Origin: F-183 sp964627455 | GTDB taxonomy: Bacteria > Acidobacteriota > Terriglobia > Bryobacterales > Bryobacteraceae | DNA length: 64,000 bases | Assembly: GCA_964627455.1 (NCBI GenBank) | Contig: CAZVKC010000014.1 | Location: forward strand, 1-64,000 | Direction: 5' to 3' | Part shown: positions 24,671 to 33,767 of the stretch, piece after piece | How positions within the stretch are numbered: position 1 is the stretch's first letter | Layout of the letters: each line of letters starts with the position of its first letter | The notes under the pieces: generated by a model | What the model saw: only the letters and a program-made list of their open reading frames with translations | What the model was told of the DNA's origin: nothing | Databases searched by the model: none | Position numbers and translations under genes: made by a program

Positions 24671-25839
24671 TGCCTGACCTCCACACGGTCGCCGTCCTTT
24701 GCCCCGCTCGCAGGCGCGATGATCAGATCGCCTTCCTGCAACCCCGAAAGGATCTCGACCTTGCCCTGCTGCTTGTCGCCGGTCCGCACCATACGTTCGT
24801 GGGCGACTCCGTTATCGGCCACCAGCACGGACTGCAATTGCCCGTCGGCTTTCACCGCCGCCGCATCCGCGGCCAGAACCTGCCGTGTACCGGTGTCGAA
24901 CCTTGCTCGTACAAACAGCCCCGAACGAAGGTTCGCCGATGCGGGAAGATCCAGCTTCACGACGAATCCGCGTGAGTCCGCCTGCACGGCAGGAACAACT
25001 TCAGTTACGCGCGCCGTGATGTTCTGGTCCAGCGCTTCGATCGTGAGTGCGGCGGTCGATCCGGCCTTGATGTCGCGGATCTTCGATTCATCCACCGTGA
25101 TCTCCGCGCGGAAAGCCCCGGCGCGTTCCAGGGTCACCAGCGGCAAGCCCGGCGATGCGAGCGTTCCCGGTTCGGCCTTGCGAGCGATCACCACCCCTGC
25201 GAACGGTGCTCGAACTTCGGCGAATCCAAGGTTCACCTTCGCCAGCCGTACGCCTTCCTGTGCCTGCGCGATCTTCGCATCGAGTTGCTTGCGCTTGCTG
25301 GCTACCGCTTCAACGCCCGATTCCGCCACGCGCAGCCGCATGTCGGCTTCGTCCATTTCCTGCTTCGAAATCGAGTTCTTCTGGAACAGCGTCCGCATGC
25401 GTTCGTGCGTCACCTTGGCGAGGTCGAGTTGCGCCTTGGCGGCGCGCCCCGCAGTTTCGACTTCCGCGATTGCGCTGCGAGCCTCGGTTTCAGCGGCCTC
25501 GGCCTGCTTCACGCCTGCATCAAGGTCGCGCGAATCGATAATCGCAATCACTTGCCCTTCGCTGACGCGGTCACCCGTTTGTGGCCGCAGTTCGCGGATA
25601 TAACCCATCGCACGCGCTGCCACATCCGTGGTGGTGCGAGCCCGTACCGTTCCTGTCAGTTCGACGCCCGCAGGCCAGGTTTCCTTCGCAGCCTTCGTGA
25701 CCGTCACCCGTACAGCAGCCTTCTGGGGAGCATTTGCCGGATGGGCCTCCGGCTTCGATCCGCTGCCGCAACCGGCTAGCAATGCGGCCGCCGCCAATCC
25801 CAGGGCGCCCGCCAAGAGGGTCATCTTATTTGAGGACAT
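24667..25839 (-). CDS. RND periplasmic adaptor (membrane fusion lipoprotein)
   Basis: The 390-residue protein bridges the RND pump and the outer-membrane channel. A lipoprotein signal ends in LLAGCGSG. The barrel-sandwich half-motif is TTTDVAARAMGYIREL with VSEGQVIAIIDSRDLDAGVK. A coiled-coil hairpin of about 110 Ala/Glu/Lys-rich residues follows, then VNLGFAEVRAPFAGVVIARK and the beta-barrel and proximal domains. ATG 25839 follows AAGGAG by seven bases; the gene overlaps the tolC-like gene by 14 bases and the pump gene by four, so all three are coupled. Confidence 0.93.
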   Translation of the reverse strand: MSSNKMTLLAGALGLAAAALLAGCGSGSKPEAHPANAPQKAAVRVTVTKAAKETWPAGVELTGTVRARTTTDVAARAMGYIRELRPQTGDRVSEGQVIAIIDSRDLDAGVKQAEAAETEARSAIAEVETAGRAAKAQLDLAKVTHERMRTLFQKNSISKQEMDEADMRLRVAESGVEAVASKRKQLDAKIAQAQEGVRLAKVNLGFAEVRAPFAGVVIARKAEPGTLASPGLPLVTLERAGAFRAEITVDESKIRDIKAGSTAALTIEALDQNITARVTEVVPAVQADSRGFVVKLDLPASANLRSGLFVRARFDTGTRQVLAADAAAVKADGQLQSVLVADNGVAHERMVRTGDKQQGKVEILSGLQEGDLIIAPASGAKDGDRVEVRQ

Positions 25840-27160
25840 TCGAGTCTCCTTGCAGGCTGCCTGCTGCGTATTCGAGTTGGATCCGTGCGATGCGGACATC
25901 ATAGGTAGCTTTCAATTTCCTGGTGCGCGCGTCGAGCAGCGCGGCTTCGTTTCTGAGGAGTTCGGTTACGGTGGTCAGTCCCGCATCGTAGCGGTTCTGA
26001 ATGATGCGCAGGCTTTCTTCGGCCATCTCGACCGCAGCCGAGGCGACGCTCAGCCGGTCCTGCGCCGACTGCACCGCGATCCCCGCCTGTTTCACCGCGA
26101 GACTCACGGCGGATGTCACCTGCTTCTGGCTGGCTTCGGCGCTTTCCAGTTGCCTGGCCGCCTCGCGGACCTTCGATCTGGTCTGAAATCCGTCGAACAG
26201 GTTCCACTTCAGCGATGCGGCGATCAGCCAGTTGGCGCCGCCTCGCGTGACGAATCGCTGGCGATCCGCCTCGAAGGCGCTGCGAACGCCGACTTGCGGA
26301 AGCCATCCGGATCGCGCGCCTTGCATCTGCGTTTTGGCCATGGCCACGCCAAGTTTTGAAAGCTCGAGTTCCGGCCGCTGCAGCTGAGTCGTTGCAGCCA
26401 GACCTTCCGCAGGCAGATCGCGGAGGCGGGTCGAGAGTTGCGCGGCGGAATCGAGTGGCCGTCCCATGGCCTCATTGAGCGCTGCCACTGCGGATTCGCG
26501 CTCATGCTGCAGCCGGATCTGCTGTTCGCGAACCGCTGCCACGTGGACCTTCACGCTCAGCACTTCGGCGTCGGTGGACATCCCCGCCGCTCGCACGGCT
26601 TCGGCGCGCCGCAAATCGGCCTCGGCGGACTTCAGTGACGCTTCGGCCGCCTTGCCGCTGTCTTCGGCAAGCACCGCCGACCAATAGGCGCGAGCGACTC
26701 CCGCGATGATCGCGAGTTCCGCGGCGCGCTTTTCCTGCTGGGTCATCGACTCGGCAAGCTGTGCGGATTTCACTTGCGTACGGGTCATCCTGGCGTCGTA
26801 GATCGCTTGATCGACCGTAACGAGGGACTGGAAGTTATTCACAAAGTCGGGCTGGTTGAGGGAGGGAATCGCGAAATTGGCGGCGCTGAACTGGCGCTGC
26901 GTCAGCAGCGATCCGAAGACGAAGACCGGATTATCGCTGCGGGCGAAAGACTCGGAGTACTGCACGCGCGGCCGCATGCCGCTCTTCGCCCCGTCGATCC
27001 GCGCCTGAGCGGCCTGGACCCGCGCCGCGGCTACCGCAATCGATGGATGGCTGACCAGCGCCTCGCGCACAGCCGCCTCCAAACTCAGTTCTTGGGCCGC
27101 TGCCGCCGTCGCGCCCGAGGCGACGGCCAGTATCGCAGCGACTGGCAGGATGGGTTTCAT
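25826..27160 (-). CDS. TolC-family outer-membrane efflux protein
   Basis: The 444-residue protein has a signal peptide (MKPILPVAAILAVASGATAAAA) and two homologous halves of long amphipathic helices. Family marks are LSLEAAVREALVSHPSIAVA near the start, PRVQYSESFARS, and RYDAGLTTVTELLRNEAALL with DARTRKLKATYDVRIARIQL near the end. It forms the outer-membrane exit duct for the pump encoded next. The ATG at 27160 starts the signal; the frame opens upstream without signal character. It is the first gene of the operon, and its promoter should lie in the 348-base region shared with the TonB receptor gene. Confidence 0.92.
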   Translation of the reverse strand: MKPILPVAAILAVASGATAAAAQELSLEAAVREALVSHPSIAVAAARVQAAQARIDGAKSGMRPRVQYSESFARSDNPVFVFGSLLTQRQFSAANFAIPSLNQPDFVNNFQSLVTVDQAIYDARMTRTQVKSAQLAESMTQQEKRAAELAIIAGVARAYWSAVLAEDSGKAAEASLKSAEADLRRAEAVRAAGMSTDAEVLSVKVHVAAVREQQIRLQHERESAVAALNEAMGRPLDSAAQLSTRLRDLPAEGLAATTQLQRPELELSKLGVAMAKTQMQGARSGWLPQVGVRSAFEADRQRFVTRGGANWLIAASLKWNLFDGFQTRSKVREAARQLESAEASQKQVTSAVSLAVKQAGIAVQSAQDRLSVASAAVEMAEESLRIIQNRYDAGLTTVTELLRNEAALLDARTRKLKATYDVRIARIQLEYAAGSLQGDSNVLK

Positions 27161-27297
27161 CACACCATTACCGATGCGATTCCCGGGAAAGCGTGACACT
27201 CAAGGCTATCGCCGCTCAGTTGCAAGAGTGCGCCGAACCGTCCAATGAGTAGATCTGCCGCTGAATTCGAAAAAATGCCAATAAAACGTCGGAGGTC

Positions 27298-27326
27298 TTG
27301 ATTCGAGACCAAAAGAGTCTTATATT
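27298..27326 (+). promoter_or_regulatory. Sigma-70-like promoter for the TonB-dependent receptor
   Basis: TTGATT (27298-27303) and TATATT (27321-27326) are separated by 17 bases in a locally AT-rich part of the 348-base spacer between the efflux operon and the receptor gene. Transcription from here would give an untranslated leader of about 175 bases. The rest of the spacer toward the efflux operon shows no structure I can name. Confidence 0.45.
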
Positions 27327-27391
27327 GAACTCAGTGAGGCTGTTGCAACTGACTTGCAGTGAAGGCGGCCGAACGAGACAGGTAACAGAAA

Positions 27392-27460
27392 ACCGGCGGA
27401 AGGATCTTTGGCGAGAGGCTTCCACCGGTTTCAGCGATCAAGCGCCGGTTCCCCGGTGCT
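27392..27460 (+). promoter_or_regulatory. Two-hairpin leader before the TonB-dependent receptor
   Basis: ACCGGCGGAAG (27392-27402) pairs with CTTCCACCGGT (27419-27429) with one C-A mismatch. AGCGCCGG (27441-27448) pairs with CCGGTGCT (27453-27460) around the loop TTCC. The pair lies 49 bases before the ATG. I do not see the sequence cores of known riboswitches. A role in translational or attenuation control is inference. Confidence 0.4.
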
Positions 27461-27508
27461 GACCCTCTTCATATTATCGGGTCGGCCCGCCTCCGGTCAG
27501 GAGTTGGA

Positions 27509-29833
27509 ATGCGATCCGTCCTCATTTGTACCTTCATATCCGGTTTTGCTGCCTTTGCTGCCGCCACGATGCCGCCCACGGCGCCCGTCCGGGGCCGCGT
27601 GCTCGACGAAACCAAGTCGGTCGTCCCTAACGCCCGTATCCTTGCGATCTCCAAGCAGGAAATCGACCCCGTTGCGGGACTGACGTCAAAGGATGGCGAG
27701 TTCTCCATCCGTTTGGAACCCGGCGTCTACACGTTGCAGGTCGCCGCTGAAGGATTTCTGCCTGCCGCCGTGCCGGTGACGGTGAGCCTGCAGCGCGAAA
27801 CCGAGCCCCTCGAAATCATTCTAAAAATTGAATCCCAGTCCACGACCGTAACGGTGGTCGAATCCCTCGGCGGCTATCAGGTGGGGGCCACCACGACTGC
27901 AACGAAAACTCCGACTCTGCTGGTGGACGTTCCGCAATCCGTCACCATCGTCAGCCGCGAATTGATCAAAGACCAGTTGATGATGAGCATGGCGGACGTC
28001 GTCCGCTACATCCCCGGCATCACCATGGCGCAAGGCGAGGGGCATCGCGATGCGCCGGTGATCCGGGGCAACTCCACCACCTCGGACTTCTACGTCAACG
28101 GCGTGCGCGACGACGTGCAGTACTATCGCGACCTCTACAATCTCGAACGCGTCGATGCGGTGAAGGGTCCCAACGCGATGATCTTCGGCCGCGGCGGCGG
28201 TGGCGGCGTCATCAACCGCGTCACCAAAGACGCCGGCTTCACGCCCCTGCGCGAACTCTCGCTCCAAGGCGGATCCTTCGGCAACAAGCGTCTCGCCACG
28301 GACTTCAACCAGCCGATCAACGAGAAGATCGCCTTTCGCCTGAACGGCATGTACGAGAACTCCGACAGTTTCCGCAACTACTTCAATCTCGAACGCTACG
28401 GCATCGCGCCGACGGTCACCTTTCTGAAAGGCGACAAGACCCGCATCCGCCTCGGCTACGAATACTTCCACGACGCGCGTCTTACGGATCGCGGCGTGAC
28501 CTCGTTCCAGGGGCGTCCCGTCAACGTCAACCGCTCGACCTTCTTCGGCAATCCGAACGAAAGCCCGACGCATGCCGACGTGAACCTCGGATCCGCGACC
28601 ATCGAGCGGCAGGAAGGCAAGGTCAACATCCGCAACACGACGCTGTTCGGCGCGTACGACAAGTTCTACCAGAACGTCTTTCCTGGCGCGGTGAACACAG
28701 CAGGAACGCTGGTCAGCCTGTCCGGCTACAACACCGGCACGCAACGCAACAACGTTTTTAATCAGACCGACGTCACGTGGCTCGTGAATACGGGCATCTT
28801 TAAACACACCATCCTGGTCGGATCCGAGTTCGGCCATCAGGGGACCGACAACCTCCGCCAGACCGCGTACTTCAACAACATCGCGACCTCGATCAACGTG
28901 CCGCTCGCGAATCCTACCGACTTCACGCCCGTGGCCTGGCGGCAAAGCGCAACCGACGCGGACAATCGCGCCACCAACACCGTCGCCGCGTCCTATGTGC
29001 AGGATCAGGTCAGCATCACTCGCTACATCCAACTGATCGGCGGCGTGCGTGTCGATCGCTTCGACCTGAACGTATTCAATCGCCGCAATCAGGACACCCG
29101 CCGCCGCACCGACAACATGGTGTCGCCCCGCGCGGGCATCGTCTTCAAGCCCATCGCGCCGATGTCCGTGTACTTCAACTACAGCATCGCGTACCTGCCC
29201 AGTTCCGGCGACCAGTTCGCTTCACTCGACGCGACCAGCGAGACGCTGAAGCCCGAGAAGTTCACCAACTATGAAGCGGGATTCAAGTGGGACATTCGCC
29301 GCTCGCTCTCGTTCACCACTGCCGTCTACCAGTTGAACCGGACCAACACCCGCGCCGTGGATCCGAACAACCCTGCCCGCATCGTGCAGACCGGCAGCCA
29401 GCGGACCAACGGCTATGAACTCGGCCTCAGTGGCACAGTGACCCGTTCGTGGACCATCGCGGGCGGATACGCCTTCCAGGATGCGTTCATCAGTAGTGCG
29501 ACTTCGGCCGCACGTCTCGGCGCCGTGCCCGCGATGGTTCCCCGCCACAACTTCTCGCTGTGGAACAACTACAAGTTTATGTCCCGCCTGAGCGGTGGCC
29601 TGGGGCTGATTCACCAGGCGTCGATGTGGGCCGGCGTGGACAACACGGTGACGGTCCCCGGCTTCACCCGCGCGGACGCGGCGCTCTACTACTCGGTGAC
29701 CGACAAGATCCGGGTGCAGGCGAACGTCGAGAACATCACCGACAACAAGTACTTCATCAACGCGCACAGCAACACGAACATCATGCCCGGCTTCGCCAGA
29801 GCCGTGCGCATCGGATTAACCTACCGGTTCTAG
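27509..29833 (+). CDS. TonB-dependent siderophore receptor
   Basis: The 774-residue outer-membrane transporter takes up ferric siderophores using energy from TonB. A signal peptide is followed at about residues 25-105 by a carboxypeptidase-regulatory-like domain (VRGRVLDETKSVVPNARI, EPGVYTLQVAAEGFLPA). The plug domain has TLLVDVPQSVTIVSRELI, DVVRYIPGIT, VDAVKGPNAMIFGRGG and GGVINRVTK. The barrel contains the siderophore-receptor motif YEAGFKWDIR and ends in RIGLTYRF with a terminal Phe. AGGAG lies five bases before the ATG. No ExbB/ExbD/TonB genes are adjacent. The N-terminal regulatory-like domain is usual in Acidobacteriota and Bacteroidota receptors. Confidence 0.93.
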   Translation: MRSVLICTFISGFAAFAAATMPPTAPVRGRVLDETKSVVPNARILAISKQEIDPVAGLTSKDGEFSIRLEPGVYTLQVAAEGFLPAAVPVTVSLQRETEPLEIILKIESQSTTVTVVESLGGYQVGATTTATKTPTLLVDVPQSVTIVSRELIKDQLMMSMADVVRYIPGITMAQGEGHRDAPVIRGNSTTSDFYVNGVRDDVQYYRDLYNLERVDAVKGPNAMIFGRGGGGGVINRVTKDAGFTPLRELSLQGGSFGNKRLATDFNQPINEKIAFRLNGMYENSDSFRNYFNLERYGIAPTVTFLKGDKTRIRLGYEYFHDARLTDRGVTSFQGRPVNVNRSTFFGNPNESPTHADVNLGSATIERQEGKVNIRNTTLFGAYDKFYQNVFPGAVNTAGTLVSLSGYNTGTQRNNVFNQTDVTWLVNTGIFKHTILVGSEFGHQGTDNLRQTAYFNNIATSINVPLANPTDFTPVAWRQSATDADNRATNTVAASYVQDQVSITRYIQLIGGVRVDRFDLNVFNRRNQDTRRRTDNMVSPRAGIVFKPIAPMSVYFNYSIAYLPSSGDQFASLDATSETLKPEKFTNYEAGFKWDIRRSLSFTTAVYQLNRTNTRAVDPNNPARIVQTGSQRTNGYELGLSGTVTRSWTIAGGYAFQDAFISSATSAARLGAVPAMVPRHNFSLWNNYKFMSRLSGGLGLIHQASMWAGVDNTVTVPGFTRADAALYYSVTDKIRVQANVENITDNKYFINAHSNTNIMPGFARAVRIGLTYRF

Positions 29834-29860
29834 CCGGAAAGCTCCGCAACCAAAGAAAAC

Positions 29861-29902
29861 GCGGCGGTCTCGTCGACCATTCAGGTTCGCCGAGACCGCC
29901 GC
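29861..29902 (-). terminator. Strong hairpin between the receptor and icd genes
   Basis: GCGGCGGTCTCG (29861-29872) and CGAGACCGCCGC (29891-29902) form a perfect 12-pair stem between two convergent genes. Read on the minus strand the stem is followed by GTTTTCTTTG, so it serves icd best as a Rho-independent terminator, about 25 bases after its stop. Confidence 0.75.
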
Positions 29903-29926
29903 GGTGCAAACGGAGCCTGTCGTTAT

Positions 29927-31420
29927 CTACTGACCCTGGCCCAGCGAGAATCCGGGAACCCCATCGAAGGTGCACAGGTTCTCGGTCTTGATGACATCGA
30001 TCGTCGTGGTCTCTGCAAGGCGCGTGAGCAGCGCCGCCACATCGCGATGCGTGATCGTGTGTCCATCCGCCACCTGGAACCGGCACCGCCAGTGATCCGT
30101 GCAGAAAGTTTCCGGGAAGCCCTGCGGCCATACCTTCACGCCGCGGTTGGTGATCATGACCAGATTCAATCCGTCCTTCTCCACCGTCTGCAGGCGTTCC
30201 GCCAGTTGATCCGCGGTGCTGTCGAGTGAGTGCACGAAGACATCGACTCCCACGATCTCTTTCTTCGCGGGCGCCCGCCGCGCCACGTGGATCTTGGGCG
30301 GTTCCTGCTGCGCCGGATAGTCAGCAGCCGTCAACTGACGCGGCTTCAGTCCGAGCCGTGCGATCACTTCCTTCGTGAATTCCGCCGTGCCGACCTTCTT
30401 GACGCTGGATTCCTGCGAGTAGATGTCCCCCGTGTGGATGCCGTCTTCAATGGTCCGCAGCAGTGCGTTGTGGACCAGCGTCGCCGTCTCGCCCTGGCCG
30501 ATGTGGGTGAGCATCATCACCGAAGCGAGCAGCAGCCCCGAAGGATTCGCGATATCCTGACCCGCGATGTCCGGCGCGGAACCGTGGATCGCCTCGAACA
30601 TCGAGATCCGGTCGCCGATGTTGGCGGACCCGGCGAGTCCCACCGATCCCGCGATCTCTGCGGCGATGTCGGACACGATGTCGCCATACAGGTTCGGCGT
30701 CACGATCACATCGAACCGCCCCGGCTGATCGGCCAGGCGCGCGGCGCCGATGTCCACGATCATGTGCTCCTTGGCGATCTCCGGATACTCGGCCGCGATC
30801 TCATCGAAGACCTTGTGGAACAGGCCGTCGGTGAGCTTCATGATGTTGTCCTTGCTGAAGCAGGTCACCTTCTTGCGGTTATTGCGCCGCGCATACTCGA
30901 ACGCGAACCGGACCACCTTCTCGCTGCCCGGCCGGGTGATCAGCTTCAGGCACTGATACACTTCATCGGTCTGCCGGTGCTCGATGCCGGCGTACAGATC
31001 CTCTTCGTTCTCTCGCACGATCACCACATCCATGCCCGGATGCCGCGTGGCGACAAAGGGATGATACGCAACCGTCGGCCGCACGTTGGCGTACAAGCCC
31101 AGGGTTTTGCGGATCGTCACATTGAGACTCTTGAAGCCTCCGCCCTGCGGTGTCGTGATCGGCGCCTTCAGGAACACGCCGGTGTCGCGCAGCGACTTCC
31201 AGGATGCCGGCTCGATGCCGGAAGTGAACCCGCGGCGGTACACCGCCTCGCCGATCTCGATCGTCTGGATGTCCAGCCTGGCTCCGGCTTCTTTCAAAAT
31301 CCGGAGGGTGGACTTCATGATTTCCGGGCCAATCCCGTCGCCATGAGCGACAGTGATAGCCGTTGATTTGCTGGACGCGGTTGCGGTCAGTGGGGCTTCC
31401 ATGGTGAGTGTGGAGGACAT
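29927..31420 (-). CDS. icd: Isocitrate dehydrogenase, Thermus-type long form
   Basis: The 497-residue enzyme decarboxylates isocitrate to 2-oxoglutarate in the TCA cycle. Family marks are AHGDGIGPEIM, KAPITTPQGGGFKSLN with the substrate-binding Ser/Asn, VIVRENEEDLYAGIE, and the metal-site NLYGDIVSDIAAEIAGSVGL with FEAIHGSAPDIAG. After about residue 350 comes an extra C-terminal domain of roughly 140 residues (VGVDVFVHS, GLNLVMITNRGVKVWPQG), as in the Thermus thermophilus type, which is about this length. Cofactor preference cannot be decided from what I see. It diverges from a small winged-helix gene and probably shares its operator. Confidence 0.92.
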   Translation of the reverse strand: MSSTLTMEAPLTATASSKSTAITVAHGDGIGPEIMKSTLRILKEAGARLDIQTIEIGEAVYRRGFTSGIEPASWKSLRDTGVFLKAPITTPQGGGFKSLNVTIRKTLGLYANVRPTVAYHPFVATRHPGMDVVIVRENEEDLYAGIEHRQTDEVYQCLKLITRPGSEKVVRFAFEYARRNNRKKVTCFSKDNIMKLTDGLFHKVFDEIAAEYPEIAKEHMIVDIGAARLADQPGRFDVIVTPNLYGDIVSDIAAEIAGSVGLAGSANIGDRISMFEAIHGSAPDIAGQDIANPSGLLLASVMMLTHIGQGETATLVHNALLRTIEDGIHTGDIYSQESSVKKVGTAEFTKEVIARLGLKPRQLTAADYPAQQEPPKIHVARRAPAKKEIVGVDVFVHSLDSTADQLAERLQTVEKDGLNLVMITNRGVKVWPQGFPETFCTDHWRCRFQVADGHTITHRDVAALLTRLAETTTIDVIKTENLCTFDGVPGFSLGQGQ

Positions 31421-31440
31421 GTTTCGTTCCACCTTCAATA

Positions 31441-31486
31441 TACGACACAAATGTCGTGTATTGCAAGTCGTGTTTTTGGTGTCGTA
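31441..31486. promoter_or_regulatory. Repeat-rich operator candidate between icd and the winged-helix gene
   Basis: TACGACAC (31441-31448) and GTGTCGTA (31479-31486) are a perfect eight-base inverted pair. Inside lie ACGACA/TGTCGT around CAAA (31442-31457) and two direct copies of GTCGTGT (31453-31459 and 31467-31473). The four related half-sites fill the 76-base spacer between divergent start codons. The natural reading is a binding site for the neighbouring regulator, controlling both genes; this is inference. Confidence 0.6.
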
Positions 31487-31496
31487 GGATTTTGTT

Positions 31497-31835
31497 GTGG
31501 CCGACACGCCTTCCTGGACCTTCCTGACCAACTACAGCCATGTCCTGCTGACGATTGCGGCCGAGCCGGAAATCCGCATTCGCGAGGTTGCAGACCGGGT
31601 GGGAATCACCGAGCGCGCCGCCCAGCGCATTCTTGCTGATCTGGTCGAATCGGGACATCTGGAAATTGAGAAGGTGGGACGCCGCAACCGCTATTCGGTC
31701 AACGCCTCGTTGCCGCTGCGGCATCCGGTCGAGCGTGAGAATCAGGTGAGCGCACTGCTTGCGCTGACGCGGCCCGGCGGCAAAGGAACCTTCGGCGACG
31801 CGATCAAGCCCAAGCCGCGAACCGGCCGCAAATAG
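31497..31835 (+). CDS. Small winged-helix transcriptional regulator
   Basis: The 112-residue protein has a MarR/ArsR-like winged helix: PSWTFLTNYSHVLLTIAAEP, a helix-turn-helix in IRIREVADRVGITERAAQRI, LADLVESGHLEIEKVGRRNR as the following helix and wing, then YSVNASLPLRHPVE. The C-terminal tail is basic and low-complexity (IKPKPRTGRK). It starts at GTG 31497. No metal-binding cysteines are present. It faces icd across the repeat-rich spacer, so autoregulation and control of icd are plausible. Confidence 0.82.
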   Translation: MADTPSWTFLTNYSHVLLTIAAEPEIRIREVADRVGITERAAQRILADLVESGHLEIEKVGRRNRYSVNASLPLRHPVERENQVSALLALTRPGGKGTFGDAIKPKPRTGRK

Positions 31836-31844
31836 CCCGCGCCG

Positions 31845-33256
31845 TTAGCGTATCCGAACGAATCGCAAATCCCAGACGCGGCTCTCGCCCGCGCTCATTC
31901 CGGTTACCTTGCCGTTCGTGTCTCGAAGGAACCGGATCGAGGCGTTCGCTGGAGTCTCGAACGTGTCGCGAAACGCAGGCTTCAGCATGACCGCCGGTTC
32001 CGCCGCGATCTGCATCTTCAATTCACCCGGCTTGTCGCCCGCGAGGATCCGCACGGTGGTCGCCGCAGTCTCAGTGCTCGTGTATGCGCCGGTAAAGGCC
32101 GCGAGGTCAGCGGGCGTGGGCGTCCACGGATCCACGCGTTCGTACAGGATATCGTCGGTAGACGTGANNNNNNNNNNNNNNNNNNNNNNNNNNNNNNNNN
32201 NNNNNNNNNNNNNNNNNNNNNNNNNNNNNNNNNNNNNNNNNNNNNNNNNNNNNNNNNNNNNNNNNNNACGGAAACCTGCTGGTCCGGATACCGGCCCAAC
32301 CACGTGCGGTAGCCACCCGTTGCGCCGCCATGCGAGACCTCGCGCAAGCCGTCGACCGTCGACACAGTCAATCCTGCGGCATACGAAATCTTTCGTCCGG
32401 ATGTGAGGGTCGCCGGTGTCTGTTGCAACTCGACCATCGCGCGGCCGCCTACCTTCGCATGCGTGAAGTTCTCGTTCCACCGCAGCAGATCACCCACCGT
32501 CGTCAGTAGCCCACCGGCGCCGATGATGTTCTCGATCGGTGTCAACTGCGCGAACCCGCCCTCCCGCAGCAAAGGCCGGTACGCCAGCGCGCGATTCGGA
32601 ACTACCGCGCGGAAGTCGTCGCGCCACCGCGTATGCGTCATCTCGAGGGGCGCGAAGATCACATCCTGCGTGTACTTCTGAAAGCTCCGTCCATCGCCGA
32701 GCGCTCGCTCGATGAGGATCGTCGAAATGTTGTACCCGGTATTCGTGTAACTGTAGTTCGATCCCGGATCGAAATTGAGCGCCCGCTGCAACGACGCCAT
32801 CCGCAACAGGTCCTGGTTCGACAGCGTGTACTTGCCCTCGGGATACCCGCTGAACGCCGCCAGAGCGCGCCATTCGCGGATCCCGCTCACATGGCTCAGC
32901 ACCTGGCGAATCGTCAGCGGCGCGCCGTAGTCCTGCAGTTCCGGCAGATACTTCCGCATCGGATCGTCCAGCGAAATCTTCCCCTGCTGCGCCAGCAGGA
33001 TCAGCGCCGCCGCCGTAAACTGCTTAGCCACCGATCCACTCTCGAACACCGTATCCGCCGTGATCGCGACATTGCGCTCGAGGTCCGCCATGCCGTACCC
33101 GGCGGTCAACACCACCGAGCCCTTCTCCGCAACGCCCACCGCGCATCCCGGCGTGTGCGTATGGAATGCGGCAAAAATCTTGTCGACCTCGGCCGAATGA
33201 GGACCCGCGGCATACATCACCGCGGCGCAAACGAATAACAGTGTCCGGGAAACCAT
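31845..33256 (-). CDS. Serine beta-lactamase-family hydrolase (class C/esterase type), interrupted by a gap
   Basis: An exported serine hydrolase of the class C beta-lactamase/penicillin-binding/esterase superfamily. A signal peptide opens the protein. Ser75-x-x-Lys78 is in FESGSVAKQFTAAALILL, the Tyr motif is in GSNYSYTNTGYNISTIL, and the third box appears as EVSHGGATGGYRTWLG. The C-terminal part (AAFTGAYTSTETAATTVRIL, GKVTGMSAGESRVWDLRFVR) is the lipocalin-like domain common after such enzymes. The two parts lie in different frames across 100 N at 32168-32267, and no duplicated ends are present, so an unknown length is truly missing. The class cannot be narrowed to an antibiotic resistance function. 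Confidence 0.85.
32168..32267. other. Assembly gap (100 N) inside the beta-lactamase-family gene
   Basis: Exactly 100 N without repeated flanks. The reading frames on both sides do not fit a 100-base spacing, so the true length differs from the number of N. Confidence 0.9.
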
Positions 33257-33274
33257 GACAAATTCTCTCATCCC

Positions 33275-33308
33275 CGCAAAAACAGAAAAGCCGCCCCCGA
33301 AGGAGCGG
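33275..33308 (-). terminator. Terminator with TTCG tetraloop, first of two identical copies
   Basis: On the minus strand CCGCTCC-TTCG-GGGGCGG forms the stem and is followed by CTTTTCTGTTTTTG. It lies 36 bases after the stop of the small minus-strand frame ending at 33345. The 34 bases are identical to 33768-33801. Confidence 0.75.
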
Positions 33309-33344
33309 ACCTTGGCCCATCAAACAAAGGCTAACCACCGCACA

Positions 33345-33677
33345 TCAGTCCAGTCGCTGGATCCTGGCGGAAAGATCTGCTTCAATATCGCCTGCAGCAT
33401 AGCGCTGTTGGCGAGCAAAATCGTGATCGACCAACGCGTCGAGTTCTTCGAACCGGATCGGCATGATCTCGTTGAATACTGCAACAGATGCTGAACGCGC
33501 CTTCTCACTGTTCATTCCAGTCTTCGCCCAGCAGAAGAGCCAAAGCACACTCTGTGCGTGTACTGAACGATCGGCGTCAACGATCCAATGCGACTGAATG
33601 GCCTTGGAACATGTGGAGTGTGGGATAGATGATATGAGGGTCAATGCGTGAGCGGGTGAAGTCTTTAATCGCAACAT
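33345..33677 (-). CDS. Hypothetical protein in a low-GC island
   Basis: A 110-residue frame without a recognised family. The N-terminal half is rich in Ser, His, Trp and Cys. The C-terminal part looks protein-like and charged (IMPIRFEELDALVDHDFARQ then QRYAAGDIEADLSARIQRLD). TGGAG lies five bases before the ATG at 33677, and a Rho-independent terminator follows, which supports transcription on this strand. A shorter start at 33515 would leave 56 residues. Base composition is near 50% GC, below the neighbours. Function unknown. Confidence 0.4.
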   Translation of the reverse strand: MLRLKTSPAHALTLISSIPHSTCSKAIQSHWIVDADRSVHAQSVLWLFCWAKTGMNSEKARSASVAVFNEIMPIRFEELDALVDHDFARQQRYAAGDIEADLSARIQRLD

Positions 33678-33767
33678 GGAAACTCCATTCCATCTAGTGA
33701 TCGGCAAATAGCCGTCACAAGATAAGACGATCGTAGTCTCTGTCGGATGAGCGAATTGATTCCCACG

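Noticed and set aside
27161..27508. Cobalamin riboswitch or Fur box before the TonB receptor
   Set aside because: I see neither the cobalamin-box core nor a 19-base Fur-like palindrome; only hairpins and a promoter-like element are supported.
33320..33508. 62-residue minus-strand frame
   Set aside because: It competes with the 33345-33677 frame, has no start signal and no protein-like pattern.
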